Assembly: GCA_017449025.1 (NCBI GenBank)
Contig: JAFSKJ010000045.1
Location: 1 to 37,893 of the forward strand
Direction: 5' to 3'
Source of the DNA: Prevotella sp.
Lineage (GTDB): Bacteria; Bacteroidota; Bacteroidia; Bacteroidales; Bacteroidaceae
DNA: 37,893 bases
Shown here: positions 17,022 through 24,565 of the stretch, piece by piece
How the letters are laid out: the number at the start of each line of letters is the position of its first letter
Numbering within the stretch: position 1 is the first letter of the stretch
The notes under the pieces: model-generated
The model's input: only the letters and a program-made list of their open reading frames with translations
What the model was told of the DNA's origin: nothing
Database searches by the model: none
Translations under genes and position numbers: made by a program

Positions 17022-18030
17022 ATGACCCAATCCAAGAGATTTGACGAAATAAGCATTATGCGCGTCATGGCAATGATAATGATTGTTGCCTTTCACAGCA
17101 TGTGTTTCTATAACGGGCGATGGACAAAGGTGGATGCCATCTATATTCCTTTTTGGGCAAAGACATCCATTCTTCTCGACTCTATCGACTTGAACATGTT
17201 TGTCTTTATCTCCGGCTATCTCTACGGTTACCTGTATATTTTCAAGAACAAGTATCGTCATCCGGCAGAAGTAATCCGCAACAAGGCCATCCGTTTGTTG
17301 ATACCATATTTCTTCTGGGGTATTCCAATGGTCATCGTTTGGCCTTGGAATACATGGTCTAAGCTGCTATACGGTGTAGGCCATCTCTGGTTTCTGCTGA
17401 TGCTCTTCGGAGTGATAACAATAACTGTTCTTCTTCAATTGTTGAACAGCCAAAGAATCAGGTTCACAGGCAGGCTTGGCATCGTTTTGATTGTTATAGG
17501 TTATTTGCTTTGGTTTGTCTTCTCCAACTATGTCTACAAGGGGGATTTTCTCTGCATCAACAAGGTGATGTCTTATTTCCCCGCATTTATGATTGGATAT
17601 GTTTGCGCAAAAAAAACAAATAGCGTGGTTCCTGCCCAACTGGTCATACATTCTCTTACCTCACGTAGTCATTCTTCTGTATGTTTTAGTATGGTATCGT
17701 CTTCCTCTGCCTTGGTCACTCATAAGCCTTGCCAGGACTCTTAGTTCCTATGCCATCTGCATCTTTCTATTGATAATACTAAGCAAGGAATCGATGTCTG
17801 AACGCACAGGGCGTGTCGTCAGGGAGATAGAGCGCCTGAGTATGGGTATATACATCTTCAACCAGATAACTATGGACATTGTGTTTACAACACCTGTCTT
17901 GCATCAGTTTTTTGAGACACATTGGAAGATTGGGCCTTTCCTGCTATTCTTGATAGGATTCTTACCCCCGATGTTGCTGTCGTACGTGTTCAACAAATAC
18001 AAATGCCTGAAATGGACTATTGGCGGGTAA
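17022..18030 (+). pseudogene. Acyltransferase-3 membrane protein, frameshifted at an A8 run
   Basis: The first part reads MTQSKRFDEISIMRVMAMIM with the histidine motif IVAFHSMCFYNG (about 23-34) of acyltransferase family 3 (OafA/WecH type) and several membrane helices. Around 17609-17616 there are eight A residues. The rest of the protein (QIAWFLPNWSYILLP onward to GFLPPMLLSYVFNKYK) is in the next frame. With seven A residues one continuous 335-residue protein results, the usual family length, with about ten helices. So it is a broken gene, an on/off (phase-variable or slippage) gene, or a sequencing error. The intact enzyme would O-acylate a surface glycan. An alternative ATG at 17014 opens only a 9-codon frame. 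The last 14 nt overlap the converging SGNH gene. Confidence 0.8.
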
Positions 18031-18892
18031 CATGATCCCTGATGATTTCCGAGATGATGCATGAGTCAAGGCGATGATAGCCATTCAGGTTCAGATGCAG
18101 CCGGTCGGTCAAGAACATAGTTGTATCGGTTGCTCCAGCAGGGTTCCATTGCTTTGCTGAGATGTATAGCACACTGTCTTGGAGTTTTGTTTTGGCAAGC
18201 ATATCCTTGAGGGCATTCTGATAGTCAGCCCCTTGGTTGTTGTCCGCCCCCATCAGCACAGCACGCATTTTGTAGAACACCCGCTCCCGTAATAATTTTC
18301 TGCCCATGGGTTCAGTGAATTCTACAATGGGGATTTCCATCACCACGGGGCGTATCTTGTTGTGCAGGAGAAGCCTGATGATTAACCTCATATTCTCCGC
18401 ATAATAAGACAAAGGCCGCAGGTATGTCACATCATTGATGCCGGCAAAGACAACACAATAATCGGGATGGTCTTCTATCAGAGGTTGTGTGCAACGGTCA
18501 GGCTCATTCGAATGTTCAACGGTCTTGTCACTATACATGAAGTAATAAATCTCCTTGCTCAATGCCCCCTTCTTGCCTCTCGTCATGGCTTTAATGGGTT
18601 TGTCGTATATTCTTTTCCCTGCGTTGACAATGATGGTGTCACCAGAGAGCAGCGTGTGATAGTCAGCCCAGCTGTCGCCAATAAAAGCTATACGTAAAGT
18701 ATCGTCTTGATATGTCTTTCTGATGGTGTATAGTGGCAATTCCTCCGGCACATAGAAAAACCGGTATTGAGGAATGAAATAAAGAATAACAGACAACAGT
18801 AGGGCAACGAAGACCACTCCCCATAAAATTCCCTTCTTGAATTTATGGAAGACGCCCAGCGACGGCTCTTCTGGCATTACCCTTGGTTGCAT
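18017..18892 (-). CDS. Membrane-anchored SGNH/GDSL hydrolase
   Basis: 291 residues. A short cytoplasmic N-terminus is followed by one membrane helix (about 22-42) and an external SGNH domain. Block I is AFIGDSWADYH (about 69-79) with the nucleophile Ser. The central VFAGINDVTYL holds the Asn of block III, and the catalytic Asp/His lie in LTDRLHLNLNGYH near the C-terminus. It probably removes or transfers acyl groups on envelope glycans. Pairing with a converging acyltransferase-3 gene (14-nt 3' overlap) is a common arrangement in O-acetylation loci; here it is inferred. The minus-strand promoter box is at 18941-18948. Confidence 0.82.
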   Translation of the reverse strand: MQPRVMPEEPSLGVFHKFKKGILWGVVFVALLLSVILYFIPQYRFFYVPEELPLYTIRKTYQDDTLRIAFIGDSWADYHTLLSGDTIIVNAGKRIYDKPIKAMTRGKKGALSKEIYYFMYSDKTVEHSNEPDRCTQPLIEDHPDYCVVFAGINDVTYLRPLSYYAENMRLIIRLLLHNKIRPVVMEIPIVEFTEPMGRKLLRERVFYKMRAVLMGADNNQGADYQNALKDMLAKTKLQDSVLYISAKQWNPAGATDTTMFLTDRLHLNLNGYHRLDSCIISEIIRDHVTRQ

Positions 18893-18940
18893 ATCTTTAG
18901 AATAACATCAATAAACCTCAAAACCTCACACTTTTTGGGG

Positions 18941-18948
18941 CAAAATTA
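18941..18948 (-). promoter_or_regulatory. Promoter -7 box for the SGNH hydrolase gene
   Basis: Minus-strand TAATTTTG matches TAnnTTTG exactly. The transcript would start near 18934 and carry a leader of about 42 nt, which includes the CCTCAAAACCTCA repeat remnant. Confidence 0.55.
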
Positions 18949-19066
18949 CGAAAAAACTCCCATTCCATGACAATACGTGAGATTCTTTTACGGATTATTA
19001 AGCCATTGCCTCAAATCAGGATTCCGCTATCACCACCCTCATCATAGGTTGGATGGAGACCTTTTC

Positions 19067-19127
19067 TACCTTTGCAAGAATTTTGCATGGTAAAATGACA
19101 TTAATATAGAATTATTTCTTATCTTTG
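19067..19127 (+). promoter_or_regulatory. Two tandem promoter -7 boxes before the porin-like gene
   Basis: TACCTTTG (19067-19074) and TATCTTTG (19120-19127) both match TAnnTTTG, 53 nt apart, ahead of the ATG at 19160. The nearer one gives a leader of about 26 nt. Confidence 0.55.
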
Positions 19128-19159
19128 TACCCAAATTGCGACAATGGAAAGGATTTAAT

Positions 19160-20560
19160 ATGAGAAAACGAAAATACGGATTATTGGCGTTGTTGCTGGC
19201 ATCAACGGTCTGTTTTGCGCAGACAGACTCCGTCAAGACTGTCATTGAGCGAGAGAAGCCACATTCCGCCTTGGATTCCGGACAAGAGCAGGCCCGGCAG
19301 GATGTGAATAAGTTAAGAGTGGGCATCGACTTCCTGACACACGGCGAGATGTGCGGCGGCGGACTGCCAAGATCTGCCGACGGCAGCAAGTCGACAGAAG
19401 ACCGCTCGAGTTTCCTCTTTGGGCGGTTCCGATTGAATGTTGACTACGAGAGGCCCGGCTTGCAGGCCCATGCCACAATACAGAACAAGGCGGTATGGGG
19501 CATGTCTGGCAACCAGGCCCTCAACCTATATGAAGGGTGGGTGAAGATGACGGCAAAGAACGGCCTGTTTGCTCAGTTGGGCCGTGTGGCACTGGCCTAC
19601 GACGATGAACGAATCATAGGCCCTAACGACTTTGCCACTGCGGCCATGTCGCACGACGTGTTGCGTGTGGGCTACGAGGGTCACGGGCATAAGGCGCATG
19701 CCATACTGGCCTACAATCAGACTGGCGATCAGGTCTATTCCGGTTCATATTACGACAATGGGGCACAGTACTACAAAACCTTGCACACCCTATGGTATCA
19801 CTATGACGTGCCCAAGTTTCCCTTAGGCGCCTCGCTGCTCTTCATGAACATAGGCCAGCAGACAGGCATACAGGGCTCTGAGGCGCAACCCCCGAAAACA
19901 GAGTATCAGCAGATGTTTGGCGGCTATGTCAACTTCCACCCGAAGCACCTGACGGTGGAGGGGTCGTACTACCGCCAGACGGGAAAGATGGCGAACGAAT
20001 ACAAGCAGTCGTCCCCTATCAAGGCCTGGCTGTGTAGTGCCAAGGCTACGGTCAAGCCTACCGACAAGTACGGTTTCACACTGGGTTACGACTATCTTAG
20101 CGGCGACGAATATGTGCCAGTGATATATGGTGGAACAATGGGGCTGCCCCGCCACGCAGAGAATGGGGGCTTTGCACCGCTTTTCGGTTCGCGAAACAAG
20201 TTCTACGGCATCATGGATTATTTCTATGCAAGTGCATACACGCAAGGCTTTACGCCCGGACTGCAGAATGCCTACGTGGGCGTGTTGGGCAAGCCTGTAG
20301 CAAAACTGAACTGCAGCGCCACCTACCACTATCTGGCAGTAGCCACCGACCTCAATGGCCTTAACCGCACACTGGGCTACAGCATAGAACTTCAGGCCGC
20401 CTACCAGTTCTCGAAGGACATCAAGCTGGTGGCAGGCTATACGCAGATGAGAGGCACTGAGACCATGGACCGCCTGAAGCAGGGCAACACCAGCAAGAAT
20501 GCCCGCTGGGGATGGTTCTCGCTGGTTGTATCGCCAAGCATCTTCACCACCAGATTCTGA
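19160..20560 (+). CDS. Outer-membrane beta-barrel protein (alginate-export/porin-like)
   Basis: 466 residues from the ATG at 19160; an upstream ATG (19136) would extend past the signal peptide start. Signal peptide MRKRKYGLLALLLASTVCFA is followed by alternating aromatic beta-strands throughout: RLNVDYERPGLQAHATI, NLYEGWVKM, FAQLGRVALAYDDERIIGPN, HAILAYNQTGD. The chain ends in a C-terminal Phe (SPSIFTTRF). The arrangement and the 'LGRVALAYDDERI.GPNDF' segment resemble the alginate-export domain proteins, often annotated as putative porins in Bacteroidetes. The transported substrate is unknown. Monocistronic, with its own promoters. Confidence 0.75.
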   Translation: MRKRKYGLLALLLASTVCFAQTDSVKTVIEREKPHSALDSGQEQARQDVNKLRVGIDFLTHGEMCGGGLPRSADGSKSTEDRSSFLFGRFRLNVDYERPGLQAHATIQNKAVWGMSGNQALNLYEGWVKMTAKNGLFAQLGRVALAYDDERIIGPNDFATAAMSHDVLRVGYEGHGHKAHAILAYNQTGDQVYSGSYYDNGAQYYKTLHTLWYHYDVPKFPLGASLLFMNIGQQTGIQGSEAQPPKTEYQQMFGGYVNFHPKHLTVEGSYYRQTGKMANEYKQSSPIKAWLCSAKATVKPTDKYGFTLGYDYLSGDEYVPVIYGGTMGLPRHAENGGFAPLFGSRNKFYGIMDYFYASAYTQGFTPGLQNAYVGVLGKPVAKLNCSATYHYLAVATDLNGLNRTLGYSIELQAAYQFSKDIKLVAGYTQMRGTETMDRLKQGNTSKNARWGWFSLVVSPSIFTTRF

Positions 20561-20581
20561 GTTTCAGTCCGAAGGAAAAGA

Positions 20582-20606
20582 AGCACTCCTGACATGCAGA
20601 AGTGCT
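20582..20606. terminator. Weak hairpin between converging genes
   Basis: AGCACT (20582-20587) and AGTGCT (20601-20606) can pair in the 88-nt gap between the porin-like gene and the converging hypothetical gene. There is no T-run, so terminator function is uncertain. Confidence 0.25.
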
Positions 20607-20648
20607 CCAATCGTTAGAAGTTCACAGAGGGATGTGGCTTTTGGGAAA

Positions 20649-21296
20649 TCAGTAGTCAAGAAACGAGAAGTCCTCTCTGTAAGGTCTCTCATGCCAGTAC
20701 TCATAGAAATTCTGGCTGCATGGAGGGAGATTGTCTCCCTGACCTTCACGGAAGATAATGTCCGCATCCTGTGCCTTCCTATACCCGGTCAGCTCCTCTT
20801 CCCATTCCATCTGCAACTGGGCTGGATCCCAGTTGCTGTCATACTTCTCAGCAAAAAGGTAGTAATAATAGGTTCCAAAAGTCTCGCTGGTGATATGCTC
20901 CCAGTATCTGTCCCACCAAGACTCCTCGGGAAATCCCAGTGCTCGCCACAGGTCGCTACAGCGCCGTGACAACAGCTCGCACTCTGTCTCTGAGATGACA
21001 TCCGTGAGCCTGACCCGCTTGTTGTCGAACCACACATAGATCCAGTCGTCAAAGTCCTTTTCCTCAATCAGTCTCATTGTCAGCCTCCAGACCTTCAGTG
21101 CCCACCAGAAATGTCCTGTCTCGGCGCAGAGGTCGCCAATGTACATGCCTTTCTGGAACTTCCTCTTGCAGCTCTCCGCGCAACGGATGGGATGAATCTC
21201 GCGGTTTACCAAGTCCTTCAGCAGACGCGCTTCCAAGTGAGTAACAACGCCATTGGGCATGCAGCGGCATACCCGATAGGGAATTCTTCTTCTCAT
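20649..21296 (-). CDS. Hypothetical protein, Trp/Tyr-rich
   Basis: 215 residues from the ATG at 21296; an upstream TTG (21323) is less likely because it falls inside a leader hairpin. I do not recognise the family. It is basic at the N-terminus (MRRRIPYRVCRCMPNG), then has many aromatic residues in clusters (GHFWWALKVWRL, ESWWDRYWEH, FGTYYYYLFAEKYD). No signal peptide or membrane segment is visible, so it is probably cytoplasmic. Cysteines occur in the N-terminal half (CRC, CAESCKRK) without a clear metal motif. It stands alone, between two unrelated converging or parallel neighbours, behind a leader of about 150 nt with strong secondary structure. Confidence 0.6.
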   Translation of the reverse strand: MRRRIPYRVCRCMPNGVVTHLEARLLKDLVNREIHPIRCAESCKRKFQKGMYIGDLCAETGHFWWALKVWRLTMRLIEEKDFDDWIYVWFDNKRVRLTDVISETECELLSRRCSDLWRALGFPEESWWDRYWEHITSETFGTYYYYLFAEKYDSNWDPAQLQMEWEEELTGYRKAQDADIIFREGQGDNLPPCSQNFYEYWHERPYREDFSFLDY

Positions 21297-21314
21297 AATG
21301 TCTTTGAATTTGAT

Positions 21315-21391
21315 GTGTAACAATGTAAAAGAACACTTACACCAGCCTTGTCAGGCCAGTGTGTTTAGGGGCTTGCCCCCCATTGTTACAC
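21315..21391 (-). promoter_or_regulatory. Structured 77-nt leader bounded by 11-bp inverted repeat
   Basis: On the minus strand GTGTAACAATG (21391-21381) pairs perfectly with CATTGTTACAC (21325-21315). The closed 55 nt hold two further hairpins: GGGG/CCCC around 21368-21379, and a bulged stem in which AACAC and GTGTT form the outer part and ACTGGCC with GGCTGGT (two wobble pairs) the inner part. The predicted three-way junction lies between the promoter box and the ATG of the hypothetical gene, so it could be a cis-regulatory RNA or a small mobile repeat. Confidence 0.5.
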
Positions 21392-21448
21392 GGTGCTTGG
21401 AAGCAGATTCTTAGCTACGTCATCTTGCTTGTGCTAAAATTGAGGCTG

Positions 21449-21456
21449 CAAAAGTA
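21449..21456 (-). promoter_or_regulatory. Promoter -7 box for the hypothetical gene
   Basis: Minus-strand TACTTTTG matches TAnnTTTG exactly, giving a start near 21443 and a leader of about 147 nt that contains the structured element. Confidence 0.5.
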
Positions 21457-22017
21457 CAAAAAATCTATTAAACAGCCAAAAATATCGCCATATTTTCAAA
21501 CATTTTTTAGATTTCCTTGAACTGTTCGTTACTCAGCACCCTCAAGATGAGTGCCCCATTCGGGGCAGAAATCGAACAAATCTGACCAAGTCTTACAAAA
21601 AGAAATAAGGTATGTTCTATAAATTCGTTTTTCTGTAGGGACTTACTTTATGTATGTCCGATTCTATGCTGTTTTGCAGACATACATAAAGGACTCGCTA
21701 CGCGCTTCGCTCGAATCGAAGAAGTCCCTACAATTAATAGATATTTCCTGATGGACTTCATTATCATTGTTGTTAGATTTGTGCATATTTTTGTTCTTTG
21801 TAAGGAGGCGGTGCTGAGTACACATGTCAATATGCATATTAGTGCTTACCATACACATACAGCTCGGCATCTTTACATCCGTCTCAGCCTATCCCCACCT
21901 GCTTCGTGCTTAAGACCAACGAGCACCCCCTTTGTCCAGTTCATTTCGTCGGCCACCTACGGCAGAAACATTCTGATGCGATAGCACATGCGGATTATTT
22001 AAAATAATGTCTTGCCA
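21457..22017. other. Gene-free stretch between hypothetical and TonB-like genes
   Basis: No convincing gene is seen in about 560 nt; the two short minus-strand frames within it carry no recognisable domain. The only structure is the foldback element at 21634-21732 and a 7-bp inverted repeat around 21994-22008 (ATTATTT/AAATAAT), just after the stop of the TonB-like gene, which may help end its transcript. Confidence 0.6.
21634..21732. repeat. Foldback (MITE-like) element, 99 bp
   Basis: Terminal arms TGTAGGGACTT (21634-21644) and AAGTCCCTACA (21722-21732) are perfect 11-bp inverted repeats. Inside is a second perfect 12-bp inverted pair TTTATGTATGTC (21647-21658) / GACATACATAAA (21679-21690) with a 20-nt loop. 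The right side adds a small hairpin CTTCG/CGAAG (21705-21721). No obvious target-site duplication flanks it. It could be a non-autonomous transposable repeat or a structured RNA gene. Confidence 0.6.
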
Positions 22018-23487
22018 CTAAAAACCACGCCTTTTACGGTAATCATCAAAGGTGTTTAGTCTGTTATAAACAGGAACACTCCTACGAACTACCGTAACCA
22101 CAGTCTTGTAAGAAAAGAAATGAGAAATGCGTGCTCTGACAGGCATACCATCTTTGACAGCAGGCTGCCACCCTTTTGTCTTTCGGAGACAGCGGATGAC
22201 ATCTTTTACGGCCTTTAAGTCATTACCCCGCTCCACGACTGGACAAGAAATACGTCCGTCTGTTTCAACTATGAAAGATACAACTACGTTCACTATTTCA
22301 TTTTTTTTGCTAAGGTGCTGCTTCATGTACTCATCTAAACCGTCTTCAGTTTTTAGCCGTGGCCTGATAATACTCCCATTAGCATTATATGACGTAAGGT
22401 CATATACGACATCAGTGCCATTTTTCTCTCCATACTTTTTCATTATATCGCCAGACACTTCTTTTGATTTTTTACTAATCGTTGTTATGTCTTCGCTTGA
22501 AAGAGCTGAGATTTGCTTATTAATGCCACTTATCCAGTACTCATTATCCAGCAAATATAGATGCATATCCTTATATGGTTTCTTGTCTTCCGCATAAAGA
22601 TTCCCTATGCTATTTCTTCCTCTAATATATACACACAAGTTACTTGACGAGGGTGAAACATTATTATTTCCAGCCCCAAAAACTGCTACCAACATCATTC
22701 TGTATCTTACGGGATTTCCGTCAATTGTGGCAGGAGCAAATCTTTGTATCTTTTTCAATCCATCCTTAACCGCATCAATGAAAAGGTCGTTGCAAGATTT
22801 TGAAATGCTATTTGAAACATTACCATAGGTGGTTATGCGAGTATTTCTTGGCAACACGTTGGAAATGCTTCCGTCTTTTTCGACAACAAAGCTCAAATGC
22901 ACGACACCGTCAACGTTGTTATCCTCGGCAAGTTGTGGGTATTTTATTGTCTTTGATGCAATTTCTTGAAATTGAGCTTCGCCTTCTGGATAGGAAGGCA
23001 CGACATCAACTTTTTCGTATATTGAATCATTATCGTCGACAACATCAGTGTTGGCGAAAGTATTATCATCTTGAAGATTTTTTGTTGGCGTATAGTCAGT
23101 TGGCCTAAGACGAAATGTTACAGGAATGTTATACTTCACACGGACAGCCTTTCCATTTTGCATGCCAGGTCTCCACTTAGGCATACCCTTTACAACCCTA
23201 ACAGCCTCTTTGTCAAGTGACGGTTCTACGGACTTTACTACTCTAACGTCAGTGACAGAACCGTCAGTGCCAACTATGAACGAACAAACGACCTTTCCTT
23301 CTAAACCATTTTCTTTAGCGTCAACAGGGTATATAATCTGATTTGACAAGTAATTAATGAGAGAAGAAGCACCACCAGGGAAAGAGGGCATCTGGTCTAC
23401 TACTTTATACACTTTGTTTTCTTCTGTTTGCGCTTGTAAAAGCGAGCAGAAGCCTCCCAACAGAAGCATTAATAAGAAACTCTTCAT
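22018..23487 (-). CDS. Secreted protein with three TonB C-terminal-like domains
   Basis: 489 residues. Signal peptide (1-20) is followed directly by a TonB C-terminal-type domain (about 25-130): DQMPSFPGGASSLINYLSNQ, then EGKVVCSFIVGTDGSVTDVR. A second, more diverged copy is at about 160-285 (VVPSYPEGEAQFQEIASKTI, GVVHLSFVVEKDGSISNV). A third lies at about 380-475 (VNVVVSFIVETDGRISCPVV, then KGWQPAVKDGMPVRAR). The N-terminal membrane anchor and Pro-rich spacer of an energy-coupling TonB are absent, so it probably works as a periplasmic binding or scaffold protein, not as an ExbBD partner. It is the last gene of the minus-strand cluster, separated by 186 nt, so it may have its own promoter. 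Confidence 0.78.
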   Translation of the reverse strand: MKSFLLMLLLGGFCSLLQAQTEENKVYKVVDQMPSFPGGASSLINYLSNQIIYPVDAKENGLEGKVVCSFIVGTDGSVTDVRVVKSVEPSLDKEAVRVVKGMPKWRPGMQNGKAVRVKYNIPVTFRLRPTDYTPTKNLQDDNTFANTDVVDDNDSIYEKVDVVPSYPEGEAQFQEIASKTIKYPQLAEDNNVDGVVHLSFVVEKDGSISNVLPRNTRITTYGNVSNSISKSCNDLFIDAVKDGLKKIQRFAPATIDGNPVRYRMMLVAVFGAGNNNVSPSSSNLCVYIRGRNSIGNLYAEDKKPYKDMHLYLLDNEYWISGINKQISALSSEDITTISKKSKEVSGDIMKKYGEKNGTDVVYDLTSYNANGSIIRPRLKTEDGLDEYMKQHLSKKNEIVNVVVSFIVETDGRISCPVVERGNDLKAVKDVIRCLRKTKGWQPAVKDGMPVRARISHFFSYKTVVTVVRRSVPVYNRLNTFDDYRKRRGF

Positions 23488-23673
23488 ATTTTTTTCGTTA
23501 GATATTATGTCTATGCAGTAATAGTAGTTAATCTGTATCAGGTCTTCGGTAGTACTTCTGTGATTCTGGATTGCGCTCTACTGTATAGGCGTCTGACCGC
23601 GGTACTCCTTTTTACCTCTATATTGTCACGATTATGCCATACATGTATAATAAACTAAACATATTGATGTTAG

Positions 23674-24510
23674 TTACCTACTGGTTTTTCCATTATAAAA
23701 TAACGCCTTGATGTATCTAATAACGCCTAATAATGCGTAAAAGCCTCCACAGCCCAGCGCCCCCCAAGCAAGGATATAACGTCCACCTCCATTGCTTTCA
23801 GCAATACGATGTGTTACACCAGTGATAATCATTCCTATAATAAAAATAATGCTTCCTACCAAAATAGTCTTTATGGCGGACTTCTTTCTTTGCTGCTTTA
23901 CGACTAATATCATTCTGTCTGTAATCATTGCTGCCCCTTTTTCCTTGAGACCGTCCTTTTTCAGAATCTGTATTACCTCTTGTCTTGACCTGTCACATTG
24001 GGCTAATTGAAAACCGGCTTTGAGGTGGGAGCTATGATAGGCATACGAGGGGATTCCGTTTGCATCACAGCCCCTATTGAGGTCTATGTCAATTTCTGAA
24101 TAAAGCAATGACAAATCCATGTCACCGAAATAGACAGCAATTCCCTCCAAGCGTCCTATGTAGCCATCATCAAAGGGAGATATTCCTTTTTCGCTCTGCT
24201 CCTTAATCTTCATCTGTAACTTTTCAAACGCTTCAAGTTCCCCAACAGAGGCATAGGGCCTGATGGTGTCTATGTTGATACCGATTTTTTCTTTAGGTTT
24301 AATCCGCTCAGCCACAACAGCATACATATAGCCTAACAACCTTCCCTCAAACCTGTTTGCAGGAAAGCCGTTGGTTTCCGGTACTTTTAAATAGAGACCT
24401 CCGTTCTTTGAAGTCTTTATCAATTCCAATGCTAAAGGAAACTCACTCTTTGGAGAATCGATCCACTCTGCCGACATTCTAACTTTTTCTTCCATTCTAT
24501 CAATATTCAT
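23674..24510 (-). CDS. Hypothetical protein with two C-terminal membrane helices
   Basis: 278 residues, family not recognised. The first 210 residues appear soluble, with no signal peptide. Two membrane helices follow near the C-terminus (KTILVGSIIFIIGMIITGV, about 214-232, and ILAWGALGCGGFYALLGVI, about 244-262) joined by a short loop, and a basic tail. Topology with both ends in the cytoplasm is likely. It lies 55 nt behind the ABC permease gene, in the same orientation, so it probably belongs to the operon and might be a cytoplasmic partner of the transporter; that is inference. An ATG at 24495 is an alternative start. Confidence 0.65.
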   Translation of the reverse strand: MNIDRMEEKVRMSAEWIDSPKSEFPLALELIKTSKNGGLYLKVPETNGFPANRFEGRLLGYMYAVVAERIKPKEKIGINIDTIRPYASVGELEAFEKLQMKIKEQSEKGISPFDDGYIGRLEGIAVYFGDMDLSLLYSEIDIDLNRGCDANGIPSYAYHSSHLKAGFQLAQCDRSRQEVIQILKKDGLKEKGAAMITDRMILVVKQQRKKSAIKTILVGSIIFIIGMIITGVTHRIAESNGGGRYILAWGALGCGGFYALLGVIRYIKALFYNGKTSR

Positions 24511-24565
24511 TTATTACAATAATGCTTATGGGTAATCGACTTTTTATAACACTAATTCAAGCTCC

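Noticed and set aside
17593-18030. Separate 145-aa membrane protein gene
   Set aside because: It is the out-of-frame C-terminal part of the acyltransferase-3 protein; one A deletion at 17609-17616 joins the two parts.
21315-21391. tRNA, because of 77-nt cloverleaf-like pairing
   Set aside because: The closing stem is 11 bp, there is no T-loop GTTCRA, no anticodon arm of the right size and no CCA end.
21315-21391. Integron attC site
   Set aside because: The ends do not match the GTTRRRY / RYYYAAC core and there is no integron integrase or cassette array.
21648-21870. Two short minus-strand frames (60 and 68 codons) over the foldback element
   Set aside because: They run through the inverted repeats, overlap each other in different frames and show no domain.
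22018-23487. A standard energy-coupling TonB
   Set aside because: No N-terminal membrane anchor or Pro-rich rod, three C-terminal-like domains, and no exbB/exbD nearby.
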